Shown in pieces: positions 1 to 8,380 of a DNA stretch of 64,000 nt. A model generated the notes under the pieces. It was not told where the DNA came from, ran no database searches, and worked only from the letters and a program-made list of their open reading frames with translations. The DNA is taken from the NCBI GenBank assembly GCA_964508715.1, contig CAZDUX010000006.1, positions 121,249-185,248 on the forward strand, given 5' to 3'. Position numbers and translations under genes: made by a program. Numbering within the stretch: position 1 is the first letter of the stretch; each line of letters starts with the position of its first letter. The DNA comes from JAKALX01 sp964508715 (lineage in GTDB: Bacteria; Chloroflexota; Dehalococcoidia; Tepidiformales; Tepidiformaceae).

Positions 1-2
1 GC

Positions 3-353
3 GTGGAGCTTCGCCATTACGCCAAGCCGACCTTCACCAAGCCCGCACCCGAGGACCTTCGGCAGCGCATTGCCCGGGAGTGTAACTTCGTCATCGAAGC
101 GCTCGCTGACTGAGGGAGTTGTACGACGTGCAGTGTGCACGACACGACGTGGTTCGAAATCCAGGGCATCCCTTCCGTCTTCATCGCATCGAGCGAGTTC
201 AGTGACGCTGCTGATGTCCAGGCGAAGTCGCTCGGCCTGCCCGATGTGCGCCGCATCTTCGTCCCCCATCCGATCCAGGACGCCACCGATGACGAGATGT
301 GCGCCAAAGCCGACGCGATTGTCGAGCAGGTGCTGGGGGCGTTGCTGGACTGA
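3..353 (+). CDS. UGSC-family selenoprotein, 5'-truncated, with in-frame UGA (Sec)
   Basis: One reading frame runs from the window edge to the TAG/TGA region at 353 and is broken only by TGA at 111-113. Read through, that codon gives ...EALAD-U-GSC-TTCSVHD..., which matches the U-G-S-C signature for which the UGSC selenoprotein family is named. Both sides fit the family: upstream 'YAKPTFTKPAPEDLRQRIA', downstream 'FEIQGIPSVFIASSEF' and 'RRIFVPHPIQDATDDEM'. The visible part is 116 residues including Sec; the N-terminus lies outside the window. The UGSC site is presumably redox-active, but the substrate is not known to me. A hairpin just after the TGA could be the bacterial SECIS. Conventional gene calling would split this into a fragment ending at 113 and a false short gene starting at GTG 135. 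The gene converges on a thioredoxin-domain gene that ends at 434. Confidence 0.85.
114..148 (+). promoter_or_regulatory. candidate bSECIS hairpin after the UGA codon
   Basis: Bases 127-132 (CGTGCA) pair perfectly with 136-141 (TGCACG), leaving a GTG loop at 133-135, about 20 nt after the TGA at 111-113. Bacterial SECIS elements lie inside the coding region just downstream of the UGA and carry a GU-containing apical loop, so position and loop both fit. Bases 121-125 and 143-146 allow a weaker, bulged extension. SelB binding is inferred. Confidence 0.5.
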
Positions 354-433
354 GGGGGTTTGCCAGTCGGGCCGATCCCGGCATGGCTCGCAATGTACTT
401 CTCCATGCGTCTTCGCGGCTTCGATGCCCGGGC

Positions 434-2008
434 CTACGCCCGAATCGCGACCGATATCATGGTGCTGCCGATCGGGCCGCTTACCCAGTTGGCCAGGTAG
501 GCGCCGAACTTGCCTGCTTCGCCGCCGGCGACGATGAGCTTGATATCCGCCGGATCGCGGAACTTGCCGAGGGGTGTGTCGAGGCCGATCCGCTCGGCGA
601 TTTCGCGTGGGATGCCCTCGGCGCAGGTCTCATCGCGAATGAGTTCGCGCACGGGCCGGAGGGTGGCGGCCTGGATCCCGGCGCGGACCTGGTCCTTGGT
701 CCACCCGTCTTTCGCGAACGTGTCCACGTGTTCGGGCGGCACGATTACCACGGTTTCGCCGGTGCGGTATTGCTTCGGGTGCCCCATCGCTGCAAGCGCC
801 AGCCCGTAGCTCGTAGCGAGCGACTTCGCATCGCGCGCGAGCTGGTCGATGATCGGGGTTGGCCCGTTCCCGGCGTAAACGGTGACCACGCTCTCGTCGC
901 GTTCGAACCCGCGTTCGACGTGGAACGGTTCCCAGTTGCTGCGCTCTTCGAACTCGGGGAAGCAGAAGGTGTACTTGCCGGGCTGGCCGAGCGCCGCGCG
1001 GTCGACTTCGCCCGGGCGGCCGCCGCCCACGTTCCGCACCACGAGTTGCACGGCACGGCCGATCGTCGCGTTCGCACGGTTGCCCTGGCCGAGGACATTC
1101 ATCCGGTAGTTCATACCGATGCGGTCGCGAACCGGGCCGTTCACGATGATCACGGGCGTCGGGAAGTGCGTCGTGGCGAGGACGCCGTGCATGTTGAACT
1201 GTTCCCGGGTGATCGCCTCGATCGCCGCCAGCACGACGGGCAGATAGTCGGGCATGCACCCGGCCATCACGGCGTTGATCGCCACCTTTTCGACCGTTAC
1301 CGGTGCGAGATTCGGTGGGACGATACCCAGGACTTCCTGTGGGTCGCGGGTTGTTCCCCCGAGCATCCGCAGGACGCGTTCGGGGGTTGGCGGGATGACG
1401 GGCAGGCCGTCGGTCAGCCCCTGGTCGAAAAGGAACTCGAAAATATCGTCGGTCTCGCCTACTTCAATGCGGCGGGCACGGAGAGGGCTTCCCGCGGCTT
1501 CGGCGGCGAGCCGTTCGGCGATGCCGGGTTCTACCGATTTCGAGCCACACCCTGGCCGCATCTCCGGGTACACGGCCCAGTCGACGACGGGCGGCGGTGT
1601 AAGTGTCTCGGAGATGAGCCGGTGGAAGAGCGCCTGCCAGTCGGACTTCGCGAAACCAACGAACCGCTCCAGTTCGAGCCCCTCGGGGCCGGCGAGGATG
1701 ACCGTCGGGACGGTGTCGAGGTCGTAGGAGAACGAGACGCGAAGGGCCGAATCGTCGAGCATGGGCGCCGTGAGCCCGAACCGTTCGGCGAGGCGTGCAT
1801 TGCCCGCCGCTTCCTGGCCGATGACGAGGACGTCGATGGCATCGTGGAAGGTCGCGGCTGCGGCCTGGATGAGCGGCATGGAGAGGACGCACGTTGGGCA
1901 GTCCTCTTTCACGAAGCAGAGGAGTGCCGTCCTCCCCGTGGGGAAGGCGTGACGCTGGCCACCGAGGCCGGTGAGTTCGAATGCGGGGAGAGGGGTGTCG
2001 GAAGTCAC
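434..2008 (-). CDS. thioredoxin-fold domain fused to large uncharacterised domain, UGSC-associated
   Basis: 524-aa protein with GTG start. Residues 1-150 look like a TlpA/AhpC-type thioredoxin fold with a redox motif Cys37-Pro-Thr-Cys40 in 'FVKEDCPTC', followed by 'DTVPTVILAGPEGLELERF'. Residues of about 195-524 form a separate domain with 'DGLPVIPPTPERV', 'PVIIVNGPVRDRIGMN', 'YAGNGPTPIID' and 'IVAGGEAGKFGAYL', which I do not recognise as a named enzyme. No signal peptide is visible, so it is probably cytoplasmic. It lies 40 bp after the AhpD-like gene on the same strand and converges with the UGSC selenoprotein gene. A role in thiol/selenol redox chemistry with those two neighbours is inference. 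The CPTC motif may be a Cys version of a Sec site in relatives; that was not checked. Confidence 0.7.
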   Translation of the reverse strand: MTSDTPLPAFELTGLGGQRHAFPTGRTALLCFVKEDCPTCVLSMPLIQAAAATFHDAIDVLVIGQEAAGNARLAERFGLTAPMLDDSALRVSFSYDLDTVPTVILAGPEGLELERFVGFAKSDWQALFHRLISETLTPPPVVDWAVYPEMRPGCGSKSVEPGIAERLAAEAAGSPLRARRIEVGETDDIFEFLFDQGLTDGLPVIPPTPERVLRMLGGTTRDPQEVLGIVPPNLAPVTVEKVAINAVMAGCMPDYLPVVLAAIEAITREQFNMHGVLATTHFPTPVIIVNGPVRDRIGMNYRMNVLGQGNRANATIGRAVQLVVRNVGGGRPGEVDRAALGQPGKYTFCFPEFEERSNWEPFHVERGFERDESVVTVYAGNGPTPIIDQLARDAKSLATSYGLALAAMGHPKQYRTGETVVIVPPEHVDTFAKDGWTKDQVRAGIQAATLRPVRELIRDETCAEGIPREIAERIGLDTPLGKFRDPADIKLIVAGGEAGKFGAYLANWVSGPIGSTMISVAIRA

Positions 2009-2048
2009 GCGCGTAGTCTACGGCTTTGCCGGGGGTTGCGAGCGCACG

Positions 2049-2639
2049 CTACCTGCCGGCCGGTGGGCGGATCTCCCGTGCCATGCCGTGGTATTCGCGG
2101 TTTGGCATCACGCCGGCGCCGGACATCAGGCGGTTGGTGAAATTGAACATCGCCGTTACTTCGATGATGTCCCAGGTATCTTCGTCGCTGAAGCCGAGTC
2201 CCCGGAGATCATCGATGTCTTCCTCGGTGACGGTTACAGGGTCGAGTGTCAGCTTCACGGCAAAGTCCAGCATCGCCATCTGCTTTTCGCTGAGCCCTGC
2301 GCGGCGGTAATCGAGCGTGATGCGGTCGCCTTTTACGGGGTCCTTGAGGAGGGCGCGGACAGCGAAACCGTGTGCTGCGAGGCAGTAGAGGCACTGGTTC
2401 TGCATGGAAACGACGACGGAGATCATCTCCCGTTCGGCCTTGCCGAGGCCGGGCGATGGTTGCATGAGGTCGTCGAAATGTTCGCGCCACCTGGTGAACC
2501 GTGGCTCGCGCCAGGCGAATGCGAGGAAGACATTGGGCACGAAGCCCAGCTTCTGCTCGAGCTGGTTGAAGAGTGCCTGCGTTTCGGGCGCGAGGCTGCT
2601 TCGCTCGGCGATGGGAAACCAGGAGATGCGTTCGTCCAT
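2049..2639 (-). CDS. peroxidase-related enzyme, AhpD/CMD-like
   Basis: 196 aa, ATG start at 2639. It is an all-helical carboxymuconolactone-decarboxylase/AhpD-like protein: 'EMISVVVSMQNQCLYCLAAH' gives the family pattern of a Glu followed by Cys83-x-x-Cys86-x-x-x-His90, the usual proton relay and redox pair. It also has 'LDFAVKLTLDP' and 'NRLMSGAGVMPNREYHGM', typical of the uncharacterised peroxidase-related subfamily. Such proteins reduce peroxides or act as disulfide partners. The gene is followed 40 bp later by the thioredoxin-domain gene, probably in one operon, consistent with a redox unit together with the UGSC protein. A longer in-frame extension upstream to 2762 exists but lacks family similarity, so it was not used. 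Confidence 0.8.
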   Translation of the reverse strand: MDERISWFPIAERSSLAPETQALFNQLEQKLGFVPNVFLAFAWREPRFTRWREHFDDLMQPSPGLGKAEREMISVVVSMQNQCLYCLAAHGFAVRALLKDPVKGDRITLDYRRAGLSEKQMAMLDFAVKLTLDPVTVTEEDIDDLRGLGFSDEDTWDIIEVTAMFNFTNRLMSGAGVMPNREYHGMAREIRPPAGR

Positions 2640-2824
2640 GGGCGTAGGGTACCCCAAGTAGTGCGTGCCGCGTTTGGCAGAATCGATGTCATCGCACCAG
2701 GATTTGGACGGCGGCCCGGCAGGGGAATGGTCTGCGGTGACGGTGCACCGTGCGCCCTGCAACTCACCCGGTGGGCTGGTCCCTTTCCCGCGTTCGCGGC
2801 CGGCTGATGAGACGGGCCCGGGGC

Positions 2825-3337
2825 CTATTCCTGCAGGCGGCGCAACGCTTCGGCGGCGGCCGGCATGACGGCGATACGAGGATTCACACCCTCGAGACGT
2901 TCGCGCACCGGCGTGAGGATCTCGCCGAGGCCGCCATAGCCGATGGAGCCAAGGACGTGATGCGCACCTTCGCGCAGCCAGGCCGACTCGGAATGGCTGA
3001 CGAGGCGCTCGAGGACGGGCACGGCAGAAGGAGCACCGATGGCGATGAGCCCCTCGGCAGCGAGCCAGCGGACACCACCGTCCTCGTCATCGAGGGCTTT
3101 GACGAGGGCACTCGCTGCAGCCGGGTCGGCGAGTGTACCGAGGGCCTTCGCGGCTTCCCAGCGCTGGAAATCGGACCCGCTCCCCAGGGCCTCGAGCAGG
3201 GCGGGAATGGCTGCGGTGCCAAATTCGACGAGCTTCGTGCGGGCGTACTCGCGAACCGAGTCGTCGGCGCTGTTGATACCGGCGATGAGTACGGGGATCT
3301 CGGCGTTGATTGCTCCGTCGCTCGTGGTGGTGCTCAT
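2825..3337 (-). CDS. HEAT-repeat protein
   Basis: 170 aa made of about four to five HEAT/PBS-lyase-like helical repeats, for example 'ALGTLADPAAASALVKALDD' and 'EGLIAIGAPSAVPVLERLVS'. There are no transmembrane segments or catalytic residues. Such solenoids are protein-interaction scaffolds, and some occur near phycobilin lyases, of which there is no sign here. It follows glpX on the minus strand but is separated from it by a strong hairpin, so it may have its own promoter. The specific partner is unknown. Confidence 0.75.
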   Translation of the reverse strand: MSTTTSDGAINAEIPVLIAGINSADDSVREYARTKLVEFGTAAIPALLEALGSGSDFQRWEAAKALGTLADPAAASALVKALDDEDGGVRWLAAEGLIAIGAPSAVPVLERLVSHSESAWLREGAHHVLGSIGYGGLGEILTPVRERLEGVNPRIAVMPAAAEALRRLQE

Positions 3338-3430
3338 CCTGGGCTCCTTCTCGATCGAGTGTCCGGTTTCATGGTATTCCCGGCCGGGGGGCTCGCTGGA
3401 AGTTGCAACGGAATTGAAATCCGCTCGCAG

Positions 3431-3461
3431 CGCGAAGGCCGGTGGGTGGCCGGCCTTCGCG
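3431..3461. terminator. 12-bp hairpin between glpX and HEAT gene
   Basis: CGCGAAGGCCGG (3431-3442) pairs perfectly with CCGGCCTTCGCG (3450-3461) across a 7-nt loop. It sits just after the glpX stop on the minus strand. The following U-tract is weak, so termination is inferred from position and stem strength. Confidence 0.55.
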
Positions 3462-3487
3462 GTTGGACTGCCCGGAGCGGAGGAGCA

Positions 3488-4486
3488 CTATGCGTCGGTA
3501 TAGCGGTCGCCAGTGATGCGCTGGAGCTTTCGCCAGTGATGCTCGGTCTGGATGCGGCGAATCGTGCCGGAGCGTGAGCGCATGACGAGGGACTCGCTCG
3601 TTGCCCCGCCGGCGACGTATTCGACACCCTGGAGGAGGGCGCCGCCGGTGACCCCGGTGGCCGCGAAGAAGACGTTGTCGCTGCGGACGAGATCGTCGAT
3701 GGTCAGGATCTTGTCGAGGCTGAGGCCATGCTCGGCGGCGTACCGCTTCTGCTGGTCATCGCGGGCCCAGAGGCGCCCCTGGAAGTCGCCTTCGAGGCAC
3801 TTCAGGGCGCAGGCAGCGATGACTCCCTCGGTCGAGCCGCCGATGCCAAGCATCATGTCGACGCCTGTGCCGGCGAGGCCGACCGAGACGGCGGCAGGCT
3901 GGTCGCCGTCGGTGATGAAGCGGATGCGGGCGCCCGCGGCACGGACCTGGTCGACGATCTCGGTGTTGCGGTCGCGGTCGAGGATGACGACCGTGACTTC
4001 GCTGACGTCGAGTTCCTTGGCGCGAGCCACCTGTTCGATGTTCCAGGCGATGGGCGCCGAGAGATCAATCATCCCCTTGGCTGCGGGCCCAACGGCGATC
4101 TTCTCCATATAGAAGAGGTCGAGCGGGTTGAAGAGGGTGCCGCGGGGTGCGGCGGCGATGACGCTGACAGCGCCGGGCCCGCCCTGGGCGGTGAGGCGTG
4201 TGCCCTCGAGGGGGTCGACTGCGACATCGACCTGGGGCCCGAAGCCATCGCCCACGCGTTCGCCGTTGTAGAGCATCGGCGCTTCGTCCTTCACGCCCTC
4301 GCCGATAACGATGAGGCCGTCCATGTCGACGGTGTCCATCATCAATCGCATGGCGCTGACGGCGGCCTGGTCGGCGCCGTTCTTGTCGCCGCGGCCCACC
4401 CATCGTGCGGCGGCGAGGGCTGCCGCTTCGGTGGTACGGACGAGTTCCATTGCGATGTTGCGGTCGGGGACCTGTTCGTTTCTCAT
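3488..4486 (-). CDS. glpX: class II fructose-1,6-bisphosphatase
   Basis: 332 aa, usual length for GlpX. It hydrolyses fructose-1,6-bisphosphate to fructose-6-phosphate in gluconeogenesis, in the cytoplasm. The metal/phosphate motifs are clear: 'GEGVKDEAPMLYNGE', 'DVAVDPLEGT', 'DGDQPAAVSVG' and 'MMLGIGGSTEGVIAACA'. The start chosen (MRNEQVPDRN, 4486) matches the family N-terminus; a longer frame upstream to 4603 has no similarity. The gene is 22 bp downstream of the HD-domain gene on the same strand, suggesting cotranscription. Confidence 0.95.
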   Translation of the reverse strand: MRNEQVPDRNIAMELVRTTEAAALAAARWVGRGDKNGADQAAVSAMRLMMDTVDMDGLIVIGEGVKDEAPMLYNGERVGDGFGPQVDVAVDPLEGTRLTAQGGPGAVSVIAAAPRGTLFNPLDLFYMEKIAVGPAAKGMIDLSAPIAWNIEQVARAKELDVSEVTVVILDRDRNTEIVDQVRAAGARIRFITDGDQPAAVSVGLAGTGVDMMLGIGGSTEGVIAACALKCLEGDFQGRLWARDDQQKRYAAEHGLSLDKILTIDDLVRSDNVFFAATGVTGGALLQGVEYVAGGATSESLVMRSRSGTIRRIQTEHHWRKLQRITGDRYTDA

Positions 4487-4508
4487 GTTGTGCTCCAGGC
4501 GGTGATAT

Positions 4509-5066
4509 TCAGGGGTTGATGCCGAGTTCGTGGGCGACGGGTTTGAGCGCTTCGGCGACGAAGCGGATGTGCTCATCGAGCTCCACGCCGAGGTCTTTCG
4601 CACCCTGGATGAGGTCCTCGCGCCGGACCGTGCGGGCGAACGCCTTGTCCTTCATCTTCTTGCGGACGGAGGCCGGTTCGATGGCGGAGAGCGACCTGTC
4701 GGGCTTTACCAGGGTGCAGGCGATGACGAAACCGGAGAGTTCATCGCAGGCGTAGATGGCGCGGTCCATTTTCGAGGTGTACTCCATGCCGAGGAAGGGT
4801 GCGTGGCAGAGGATCGCGTAGCGAATGTCCTCGGGCACACCGCGCGCGGCGAGGAGCTTCGAACCTTCCTTCGGGTGGAGGTCTTCGGTGGGATGGATCT
4901 CCCAGTCGAAGTCGTGAAGGAGGCCGGTGATGCCCCACTTTTCGACATCCTCGTGGAGAAGCTTCGCGTAGGCCTGCATGGCCGCTTCGACAGCGATGCC
5001 GTGCTTGCGCGTGCGTTCCTCGGTTGAGTACTCGAGCAGGATCTTCCAGGCCTCGTCACGATGCAC
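4509..5066 (-). CDS. HD-domain (HDIG-type) phosphohydrolase family protein
   Basis: 185 aa with the HD metal-binding residues: His22 in 'RKHGIAVEAAMQAYA', His51-Asp52 in 'GLLHDFDWEIHP' and a later His in 'AILCHAPF'. The C-terminal half 'VRKKMKDKAFARTVRREDL' is typical of the small cytosolic HDIG-domain hydrolases common in Firmicutes and Chloroflexota. The natural substrate is unknown. It is first in a minus-strand unit with glpX; no partner domain is present. Confidence 0.8.
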   Translation of the reverse strand: MHRDEAWKILLEYSTEERTRKHGIAVEAAMQAYAKLLHEDVEKWGITGLLHDFDWEIHPTEDLHPKEGSKLLAARGVPEDIRYAILCHAPFLGMEYTSKMDRAIYACDELSGFVIACTLVKPDRSLSAIEPASVRKKMKDKAFARTVRREDLIQGAKDLGVELDEHIRFVAEALKPVAHELGINP

Positions 5067-5532
5067 GAGCGCGCCCCTGAGCGTGATGGCGTGCGCATCG
5101 TAGCAGACAGCGGCGGGTTTCCGGTTCTCCGGTGGTGCGGTTTTCGGCCGGGCGGTGGTTCTGCCATCGGAGTTTTCGGAAGATCCATATGAGAATCAAG
5201 AACAGCATGAAGATTTTCAAGAAGACACTTGATTTTCTGTAAGCACTGTCCGATACTCGGGAGAGACAGACCTGGAGGCCGGGGAAATGAACTACCTGGA
5301 GATCTCAACAACGCTCACGACGCCCGATATGTGCAGCGAATTTGTCCGGTCGCGGCGGGCTTCAGCCGGAACCCTGCGGGTTGGAACGCCATCACTGGTG
5401 GTCGTTATGATCGAGCGGCTGGCGCGTGGATTCCGCCACGCTTCCACAGCCATCGAGGGCTGGGCCGCCGGCACGAGCGATCCTGCCTGCTCGCGCCAGC
5501 TCTCTATTCGCTAACCGAGGAAGAGAACACAG
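5067..5532. other. intergenic region with divergent upstream signals
   Basis: This 466-bp gap separates the divergent HD-domain and DUF2089 genes. It contains an AT-rich stretch at 5170-5260 with a promoter candidate (listed separately) and a second TATGAT hexamer near 5405. An ATG frame at 5287-5514 (75 codons, preceded by GGGG) exists, but its translation resembles nothing I know, so it is not called as a gene. The transcript from the promoter would carry a leader of about 270 nt before DUF2089. Confidence 0.5.
5229..5257 (+). promoter_or_regulatory. sigma70-type promoter candidate
   Basis: TTGATT (5229-5234) and GATACT (5252-5257) are spaced by exactly 17 nt in an AT-rich patch upstream of the DUF2089/DUF4097 pair. 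Transcription would begin near 5264. Confidence 0.45.
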
Positions 5533-5916
5533 ATGGCCCGTCTGGTCGGCTCGTGTCCCAGTTGTGAAACGGCAATGGAAGTGCGAAGGCTGGAATGCCC
5601 GGCCTGTGGCGTGGTGGTGGAGGGCCACTTCGATGCGGGGCCGCTTGCGCGCCTTTCTCCCGAACAGCTCACCTTCGTCGAGGTCTTCCTTCGCAACCGG
5701 GGCAAGATCAAGGATGTTGAGACCGACCTGGGGATCTCATACCCCACGGTCGTCTCAAAGCTCAACGATGTGCTCGTCACTCTCGGCTTCGAGGCGGGCG
5801 AGGACCCGCGAGAGGCTGAACGCCGCCAGCGGGTGCTCGACGATCTCGCCGCTGGCCGCCTGAGTGCCGCCGAGGCTGCCGAACAGCTGCGTACCCTGGG
5901 TGGCCGCGATGGCTAA
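5533..5916 (+). CDS. DUF2089-family zinc-ribbon/HTH protein
   Basis: 127 aa. An N-terminal zinc ribbon has Cys8/Cys11 (CPSC) and Cys22/Cys25 (CPAC). A helix-turn-helix-like region follows: 'LSPEQLTFVEVFLRNRGKIK' then 'DVETDLGISYPTVVSKLNDV'. The C-terminal 'LDDLAAGRLSAAEAAEQLRTL' is a SHOCT-like helical hairpin. DUF2089 proteins are thought to be small DNA-binding regulators. Its stop overlaps the start of the DUF4097 gene (ATGGCTAA), so the two are translationally coupled and probably work as a regulator/effector pair. Confidence 0.85.
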   Translation: MARLVGSCPSCETAMEVRRLECPACGVVVEGHFDAGPLARLSPEQLTFVEVFLRNRGKIKDVETDLGISYPTVVSKLNDVLVTLGFEAGEDPREAERRQRVLDDLAAGRLSAAEAAEQLRTLGGRDG

Positions 5917-7000
5917 CTGGCGCGACGACCTGCAAAAAGCCCAGGATGAGGCGCGCAGAGCGCGCGAAGAGGCCGACCGGCTCCGGCGGGAGGCACGGGA
6001 GATGGAGCACCGCCTGCGCCAGGAGGCTCGTACCGCACGCCAGGCCGAACGAGCAGAGCGGCGAGGCCAGCCACCATTCGTGCGGCCACCAGATTTCGAT
6101 CGGCGAAGTGCCCCCGGCGACACGGGGGATGAGCGCACCGAAGAGACCTTCGACCTCGTGGGCGTCCGGACGGTCAAGATCGACCAGGGCGCCGGAAAGC
6201 TCACGATCCGGCCGTGCGCGGAGGGGGAACTCCCCGGGGTCGTTTCGGCGGCGAAGACACCGCCGAAGGTTGAGGTTCGCCGCAACGGCGACTCGCTCCA
6301 CGTCAACATCCCGATGAACAAGGGCTGGATCTTGCGGCGCCGCACCGGTGCCACGACACTCGTTCGCCTGGAGCCAGGACTGAAACTGGTGCGAGCAGAC
6401 GTCGGCTATGGCGACGTGCAGGTCCGCGACCTTGCGGCCGACCGGATCAAGGTTGATATCGGTGCCGGCACGATGACGGCATTTGCCAACACGGGGACAC
6501 TCGAAGCGAACGTCGGTGCCGGAAAGCTCAACGTGACCGCGCATAACGGGTTGGTGGCCAACGCCAGCACCGGCACGGGCGATATCCAGCTCGATGTCGC
6601 CCAGGTTACGGATGGTGACTACAAGGTCGATGTCGGCATCGGGCGGATCGAGATTCGCCTGCCGCAGGGTGCGGCTGTCCACCTCGAAACGTCGAGCGGC
6701 ATCGGTAAGACGAACATCAGTTTCCCCAGCGCCGGCGACGGGTGTGGTACGAAACTCAAGGCAAGCACGGGCATCGGCGAGCTGAACGTGAAAGCCCGTT
6801 CGCCGGAGGCCGCGGCGCCGCCACCCCAGGGGACGCCGAAGCCTCAGCGGCCTGGCACCGGGCCGAATCGCCGCGAGGCGGAGGAGTTGCGCATCCTCCA
6901 GATGCTCGAACAGGGCAAGATCAGCTCGCAGGACGCCGCCGACCTGATCGCCGCGCTGCGCGGCGCCGGGGATATGTCGGGTGGCTTCTCGGTGGATTGA
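5909..7000 (+). CDS. DUF4097 beta-strand-repeat protein with coiled-coil N-terminus and SHOCT-like C-terminus
   Basis: 363 aa; ATG 5909 overlaps the previous stop by 8 nt. Residues 1-60 are a highly charged coiled coil ('RRAREEADRLRREAREMEHR'). Residues of about 85-290 are a right-handed beta repeat typical of DUF4097/YvlB-like proteins ('DVGYGDVQVRDLAADRIKVD', 'VGAGKLNVTAHNGLVANAST'). The end, 'EELRILQMLEQGKISSQDAA', is a SHOCT-like hairpin that also occurs at the C-terminus of the DUF2089 partner. No signal peptide or transmembrane helix is seen. Relatives such as LiaX/YvlB are linked to envelope stress; that role here is inferred from family and pairing. Confidence 0.8.
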   Translation: MANWRDDLQKAQDEARRAREEADRLRREAREMEHRLRQEARTARQAERAERRGQPPFVRPPDFDRRSAPGDTGDERTEETFDLVGVRTVKIDQGAGKLTIRPCAEGELPGVVSAAKTPPKVEVRRNGDSLHVNIPMNKGWILRRRTGATTLVRLEPGLKLVRADVGYGDVQVRDLAADRIKVDIGAGTMTAFANTGTLEANVGAGKLNVTAHNGLVANASTGTGDIQLDVAQVTDGDYKVDVGIGRIEIRLPQGAAVHLETSSGIGKTNISFPSAGDGCGTKLKASTGIGELNVKARSPEAAAPPPQGTPKPQRPGTGPNRREAEELRILQMLEQGKISSQDAADLIAALRGAGDMSGGFSVD

Positions 7001-7090
7001 TGCTCGAGGCGCGAGGCGCGGGAACTCGCCTGTGTGCCGCCCCACGGGTTCGGGTGGCCGGTAGATGGCTAACGGAAACGCCGTCGCCGG

Positions 7091-8380
7091 CTAACGACCG
7101 GAGGCCGTGCCCAGGTAGCCGAGCCTGCCTGCCTGTTCCTCGAGCCCGGCGCGGTAATCGGGGTGGGCGATCTCGATGAGCATCCGGGCTCGTTCGCGGA
7201 TGGTGCGGCCGTGGAGGTTACGCGCGCCGTACTCGGTCACGATCCAGTGAACGTCGCCACGGGTGGTGACCACGCCCGAGCCGGCGGGCAGCTCGGCCGT
7301 GATGCGCGAAACGGCACCACCCTTCGCCGTCGAGGGGAGGGCGATGACCGGGACGCCGCCCCGGGAGCGCGCCGCACCCCGGATGAAATCGACCTGCCCG
7401 CCGATGCCGCTGTAGAAGCGCGCACCGATCGAATCGGCCACCACCTGCCCCGTGAGGTCGACACTGAGGGCGGAGTTGATCGCGACCATCCTGTCGTTGG
7501 CGGCGATGACATCGACATTGTTCGTGTAGCTCACCGCGTGGAGCTCGATCGCCTCATTCCCGTCGATGAAGTCGTAGAGGTCGCGAGTGCCGATGGTGAA
7601 GGCACTGATGACCTTGCCCCTGTTGATGCTCTTGCAGGCGCCGTTCACCACCCCGGATTCGATGAGGGGGATGAGGCCGTCCGTGAACATCTCGGTGTGG
7701 ACACCAAGGTCCTTGTGGCCGGCAAGGGCGCGAAGGACCGCGTCTGGCACCCCGCCGATACCCATCTGCAGGGTCGCGCCATCGTCGATGAGTTCGGCTA
7801 CGTTCCGGCCGATGGCGTCCGCTTCGGGGCCGGCGCCCGGCATCGAGCTTTCGATGAGTGGTTCGTTGATCATCACGGCGAAATCGATCTCTGCCTCGGA
7901 GAGGCGGTGACCGAACGTTCGAGGCATCTGCGGGTTGACCTGGGCGATGACGAGGCGCGCATTGCGCGTGGCTGCGAGGGCGACATCGACCGAAACACCG
8001 AATGAACAGCGGCCTTCGGTATCGGGCGGCGTGATGTGTATGAGGGCGACATCCAGTGGGAGCGGCCCGCCGGGTGCAAAGAGCGAGGGGATCTCGGAGA
8101 GAAACACCGGCGTGTAATCGGCGCGGCCTTCGAAGACCGCCTCGCGCGTGTTGGCACCGATGAAGAGGGCGTTGTGACGGAAACGCCCCTCCATGCCCGG
8201 TTCGGTGTAACGTGCCGGCCCATGCGTGTGGAGGTGCACGATCTCTACATCCCGCAGGTCGGGCCGGCTATCGACGAGGGCGTTGATGAGCGTGTGGGGC
8301 GTGGCTGCGCCGCCGTGGACGTACACACGGTCGTTGGAGCGGACCATGCCTGCGGCCTGGGCGAGGGAGACGATCTTCAT
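7091..8380 (-). CDS. acetyl-CoA hydrolase / 4-hydroxybutyrate CoA-transferase family protein
   Basis: 429 aa, usual length. It transfers CoA between acyl-CoA and a carboxylic acid, or hydrolyses acyl-CoA, via a glutamyl-CoA intermediate. The two Rossmann-like halves are visible: N-terminal 'VHLHTHGPARYTEPGMEGRF' and C-terminal 'QMGIGGVPDAVLRAL', 'LGVHTEMFTDGLIPLIESG' and 'SYTNNVDVIAANDRMVAINS'. The start at 8380 (MKIVSLAQAAGM) is chosen because the upstream extension shows no similarity. It stands alone; the preferred substrate cannot be read from sequence. Confidence 0.88.
   Translation of the reverse strand: MKIVSLAQAAGMVRSNDRVYVHGGAATPHTLINALVDSRPDLRDVEIVHLHTHGPARYTEPGMEGRFRHNALFIGANTREAVFEGRADYTPVFLSEIPSLFAPGGPLPLDVALIHITPPDTEGRCSFGVSVDVALAATRNARLVIAQVNPQMPRTFGHRLSEAEIDFAVMINEPLIESSMPGAGPEADAIGRNVAELIDDGATLQMGIGGVPDAVLRALAGHKDLGVHTEMFTDGLIPLIESGVVNGACKSINRGKVISAFTIGTRDLYDFIDGNEAIELHAVSYTNNVDVIAANDRMVAINSALSVDLTGQVVADSIGARFYSGIGGQVDFIRGAARSRGGVPVIALPSTAKGGAVSRITAELPAGSGVVTTRGDVHWIVTEYGARNLHGRTIRERARMLIEIAHPDYRAGLEEQAGRLGYLGTASGR

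Noticed and set aside
135..353. Separate short gene starting at GTG 135
   Set aside because: It is the C-terminal half of the UGSC selenoprotein, in frame with the upstream half across the TGA at 111.
299..2140. Long plus-strand frame of 613 codons
   Set aside because: Antisense to the thioredoxin-domain gene; composition is that of a GC-rich shadow frame with no recognisable domains.
5287..5514. 75-codon frame in the DUF2089 leader
   Set aside because: No similarity recognised, promoter-like -10 sequence inside it, and it occupies a probable leader; not called.
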